Shown here piece by piece: positions 61,603 through 64,000 of a DNA stretch of 64,000 nucleotides; the first letter of the stretch is position 1, and each line of letters begins with the position of its first letter. Below the pieces are notes generated by a model that saw only the letters and a list, made by a program, of their open reading frames with translations, was not told the origin of the DNA and ran no database searches. Source of the DNA: Gemmatimonadaceae bacterium (GTDB lineage: Bacteria > Gemmatimonadota > Gemmatimonadetes > Gemmatimonadales > Gemmatimonadaceae); the NCBI GenBank assembly GCA_016720905.1, contig JADKJT010000029.1, positions 124,001-188,000 of the forward strand, given 5' to 3'. The position numbers and the translations under genes are program-made.

Positions 61603-64000
61603 TTACACCGCTCGCGCAAAGTGTCCGCGCGTGAATGCACCGTCCAGCAGTCGGCGCGTCACGCCAAGGTCGGGCGTCCGGTCGTGCTGCAGCGCATCGA
61701 GTGCCGCGCGATAACCGCTCACAATCGCTGCGACCGGATCTCCCGGCACGTTGAATACCAGATGGTACCCTCGAATCCCGTGGTGCCACAGCGCCGGCAA
61801 ATACTCGGACGCATCGATCGGCCGCGAATGCAGCAGTCGATTCCGACACGCGGAATCAGTCGCCACGGCAAACGTGTATCCTGCGGGGTCCGTGAGCGCG
61901 ACATTCGTGTGCTTCTGCACACACAGATCTCGACAGGTGGTGGGCTTTCGATCGAACGCGGCAGAGAGGACGCAGTGTTCGATGGTCATCCCTTCCGGGC
62001 GGCCGTACACCAGCACGTCAAAGCCGGCGCCCTGCCAGGGCGCGACGAGCTGCCCCACTTCATCCGTCGTCAATTCAACGGAAGTGACCAGGCGACGGGC
62101 CCCCAATTCGAAGAGCAACGCCGCCGTATGCTGATTGAAGACGTTGATGGCGTAGTCGCCGATCACATCGCGACCGGCGCCGCCGAACTCGGCGACGAGG
62201 CCAAGGTGGCCACACAGCAACGGCAGGTCGAGTGCCATCCACTTGTCGAGGCGCCGGCGTTCTTCCGGGCGCACGATACTCGGTGTCCGCAACCGCAGTC
62301 CGATGCCTTGGCTGGCGAGTTCGTCCCGCAACGCCGACACCCGTGCCAGCGGCGGTGAAGGATGTCGAAGAAATGGATCCAGCACGATGTCGGTCGCACC
62401 GCCCGCCGCTGCCGCGCGCGCATCAGCCAGGTCGAAGACCACGGCGCGCACGCGGGCGTGGTCCTCAGCAGCACCGGTGGGGCGCGTCAATGCCGGCACC
62501 GACGTCCGTTGCACGACATCGGCGATGCGCGCATCGCGCACGGCGGCGTCGCTCGTGCGCGCCCAGCCCTTCTGCTCCATCAGTTGCTCGGTTGCCTCCT
62601 GGCGCAGGCGATTGAGCTCACTGACGGGGAGGAACAGTCCCTCACCCAACCCGGCCGCATCAAGCTGACCAAGCTTGAACGTCGTCTCGCCCAGCCGCCC
62701 CAGTTGCTCGCGTAGTTGCGTCACATCGAGGGCGCGTTTGCTGGCCGGGGCCAGAGGAACGGTTCCCCGCACCGTGACCTCAAGGTCGCCGGCACTCCAC
62801 GAGATCTTGAGCGGTCCGCCGGCCTGACCGAACACCCGCACATCCACGCGCGTTACACCCACGCGTTCGGGAACTGGTACCGCAGCGTACGACGCCTGCG
62901 CAGTGCGAAGCAAGGTGGCGTCGCTGGAACGCACGACCCGCCACCCGAGCGGAACGTGCTGGCGCGGCGTCGCCATTCGGACGGAAATCACCTGCCGATG
63001 CATGCCATCATGCACTGACGCCGAGCGAACCACGCTGACCGTTCCGCCTACCGTCGCGCCCGCAGCGTCGTCGGGCCGCGCGAATCCCAATCCATCACCG
63101 ATGGCAAGCGGCCGGGTGATTTCGACGACAAGATCACCACCTTCGCGCCCGACCACCGTTCCCAATTCGACACCCTTGTTGTCCGGCTGTGTCCGCGTGA
63201 TGTAGTCGCGGCCTTCGCGACCTCCATACATGCCGCCGGTGTTGCCACGGCTGAAGATCTGCACCAGTGGTTCGATGGCCTCGGCAGTCGGTGCGATGCC
63301 GGTTTCGCCACGCGCCAACGCATCGAGCCAACCGCGATACGCCTTGGTCACGGTCGCGACGTACTCAGGCTTCTTCTTGCGTCCTTCCACCTTCAGGCAC
63401 CCGACGCCCAGCTGCGCGATCGCCTCGAGGTGATCGTGGGCGGCCAGATCCTTGGCGGAAATCAGGTATCCCGAGTCGAGCGTGTCGCCGGTTGCCTCAT
63501 CCGTCAGCGTGTAGTCCTTGCGGCAGGACTGCGCACATGACCCGCGGTTGGCGGATCGCTCCGAGATCATACCCGACATGAAGCACTGGCCGGAGTACGC
63601 GATGCACAGCGCGCCGTGGACGAATGTCTCAAGACCCAGTGCCGGCACCGCCTCGCGAATCTGGCGAATGTCCTCCAGGGTATTCTCCCGTGCGAGCACC
63701 ACACGCTCAACGCCCAGTCGCTGCATGACACGCGCCCCGGAGCCATCATGCACGGTCATCTGGGTGCTCCCGTGAATCTCGAGTTGGGGATACACCGCCT
63801 GGATCAACCGCACGACGCCCAGATCCTGCACAATGGCCGCGTCAATGCCGCGATCCACGCACTCCCCGAGGTAGGCCAGCGCCTCGTGCAGCTCGGACGG
63901 CTTGATGAGCACATTGAACGTGAGGTACACCCGCGCGCCACGGGCATGCGCGATGGCGCACGCCTGCGCCAACTCGTCCAGCGTCAGTTGCGCGCCTTCG
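61603..64000 (-). CDS. Peptidase U32 family protein, 5' end cut by the window edge
   Basis: At least 798 residues of a U32-family protein; the frame is open to the right edge, so the start is outside. The hallmark NRGSCAQSCRKDY, preceded by FMSGMISERSA, marks the family active region, and SAKDLAAHDHLEAI follows. The large C-terminal part resembles RlhA/YdcP-like members, which act in hydroxylation of 23S rRNA C2501 in E. coli, rather than the shorter TrhP type. A function in RNA hydroxylation is inferred; the original protease label is doubtful. Confidence 0.88.
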   Translation of the reverse strand, partial: EGAQLTLDELAQACAIAHARGARVYLTFNVLIKPSELHEALAYLGECVDRGIDAAIVQDLGVVRLIQAVYPQLEIHGSTQMTVHDGSGARVMQRLGVERVVLARENTLEDIRQIREAVPALGLETFVHGALCIAYSGQCFMSGMISERSANRGSCAQSCRKDYTLTDEATGDTLDSGYLISAKDLAAHDHLEAIAQLGVGCLKVEGRKKKPEYVATVTKAYRGWLDALARGETGIAPTAEAIEPLVQIFSRGNTGGMYGGREGRDYITRTQPDNKGVELGTVVGREGGDLVVEITRPLAIGDGLGFARPDDAAGATVGGTVSVVRSASVHDGMHRQVISVRMATPRQHVPLGWRVVRSSDATLLRTAQASYAAVPVPERVGVTRVDVRVFGQAGGPLKISWSAGDLEVTVRGTVPLAPASKRALDVTQLREQLGRLGETTFKLGQLDAAGLGEGLFLPVSELNRLRQEATEQLMEQKGWARTSDAAVRDARIADVVQRTSVPALTRPTGAAEDHARVRAVVFDLADARAAAAGGATDIVLDPFLRHPSPPLARVSALRDELASQGIGLRLRTPSIVRPEERRRLDKWMALDLPLLCGHLGLVAEFGGAGRDVIGDYAINVFNQHTAALLFELGARRLVTSVELTTDEVGQLVAPWQGAGFDVLVYGRPEGMTIEHCVLSAAFDRKPTTCRDLCVQKHTNVALTDPAGYTFAVATDSACRNRLLHSRPIDASEYLPALWHHGIRGYHLVFNVPGDPVAAIVSGYRAALDALQHDRTPDLGVTRRLLDGAFTRGHFARAV

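Noticed and set aside
61603..64000. Secreted collagenase
   Set aside because: The U32 family was named after a collagenase report, but the NRGxCxQxCR motif and length fit the RNA-modification members; no signal peptide is visible in the portion present.

Overview
The window is a GC-rich bacterial chromosome segment made almost entirely of housekeeping genes. Nearly all of them are on the minus strand; only dcd and a glycerophosphodiesterase gene lie on the plus strand. A TonB-dependent receptor-like protein and exported periplasmic proteins indicate a diderm. A full 14-subunit complex I, a three-gene SdhCAB complex and a diheme cytochrome c indicate a respiring organism. The mixture of gene orders (ywlC/ywlE-like, gap-pgk-tpi-secG, a B. 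subtilis-like SdhC) fits a deep-branching diderm such as Gemmatimonadota. That assignment is an inference from gene content, not a measured relationship.

Layout in map order: (1) 1-3293, fatty acid and phospholipid initiation cluster: DUF177 protein, rpmF, plsX, fabH, fabD (cut by the left edge). (2) 3417-9939, ndk, sucCD, a UPF0182 membrane protein and a phosphohexomutase. (3) 9963-24323, nuoA-nuoN, whose cistrons mostly overlap by 1-4 bp, with a Rex-like operator in front of nuoA. (4) 24650-30730, dcd, a TsdA-like diheme cytochrome, sdhCAB and mdh. (5) 30889-38703, moaDEA, an HU/IHF protein, carA, secG, and the lower glycolysis genes tpiA, pgk and gap, then comF. (6) 38703-48437, a compact run of aroE, a YwlE-type phosphatase, tsaC, ispD, radA, dnaB, a family-4 UDG, coaBC, rpoZ, gmk and yicC. 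(7) 48517-55425, a TonB receptor-like gene, pepA, tRNA-Asn and tRNA-Leu, an ECF sigma/anti-sigma/Spy-like trio, a GDPD gene and a small helical protein. (8) 55586-64000, rpmA, rplU, an RNase E/G gene, an acyl-CoA dehydrogenase, a RecQ-type helicase and a large peptidase-U32 protein cut by the right edge.

The most striking feature is the density of reading-frame breaks between about 14 and 39 kb. nuoL (4), nuoD (3), nuoH (2), nuoK, nuoB, mdh, secG and comF carry apparent single-base indels, many in short homopolymers, and carA carries one in-frame amber codon. The coding sequence on both sides of each break still matches its family, so sequencing or assembly error is the leading explanation over gene decay. 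One break makes a false mdh-sdhC fusion.

I did not find a convincing new defence, mobile or biosynthetic system. There is no CRISPR array, insertion sequence, integrase or rRNA operon. The items most worth a second look are the Rex-like site before nuoA, the TsdA-like cytochrome behind sdhB, a heptamer-based long inverted repeat after the RNase E/G gene, an acidic/glycine insert in that RNase, and the YwlE-type arginine phosphatase candidate.
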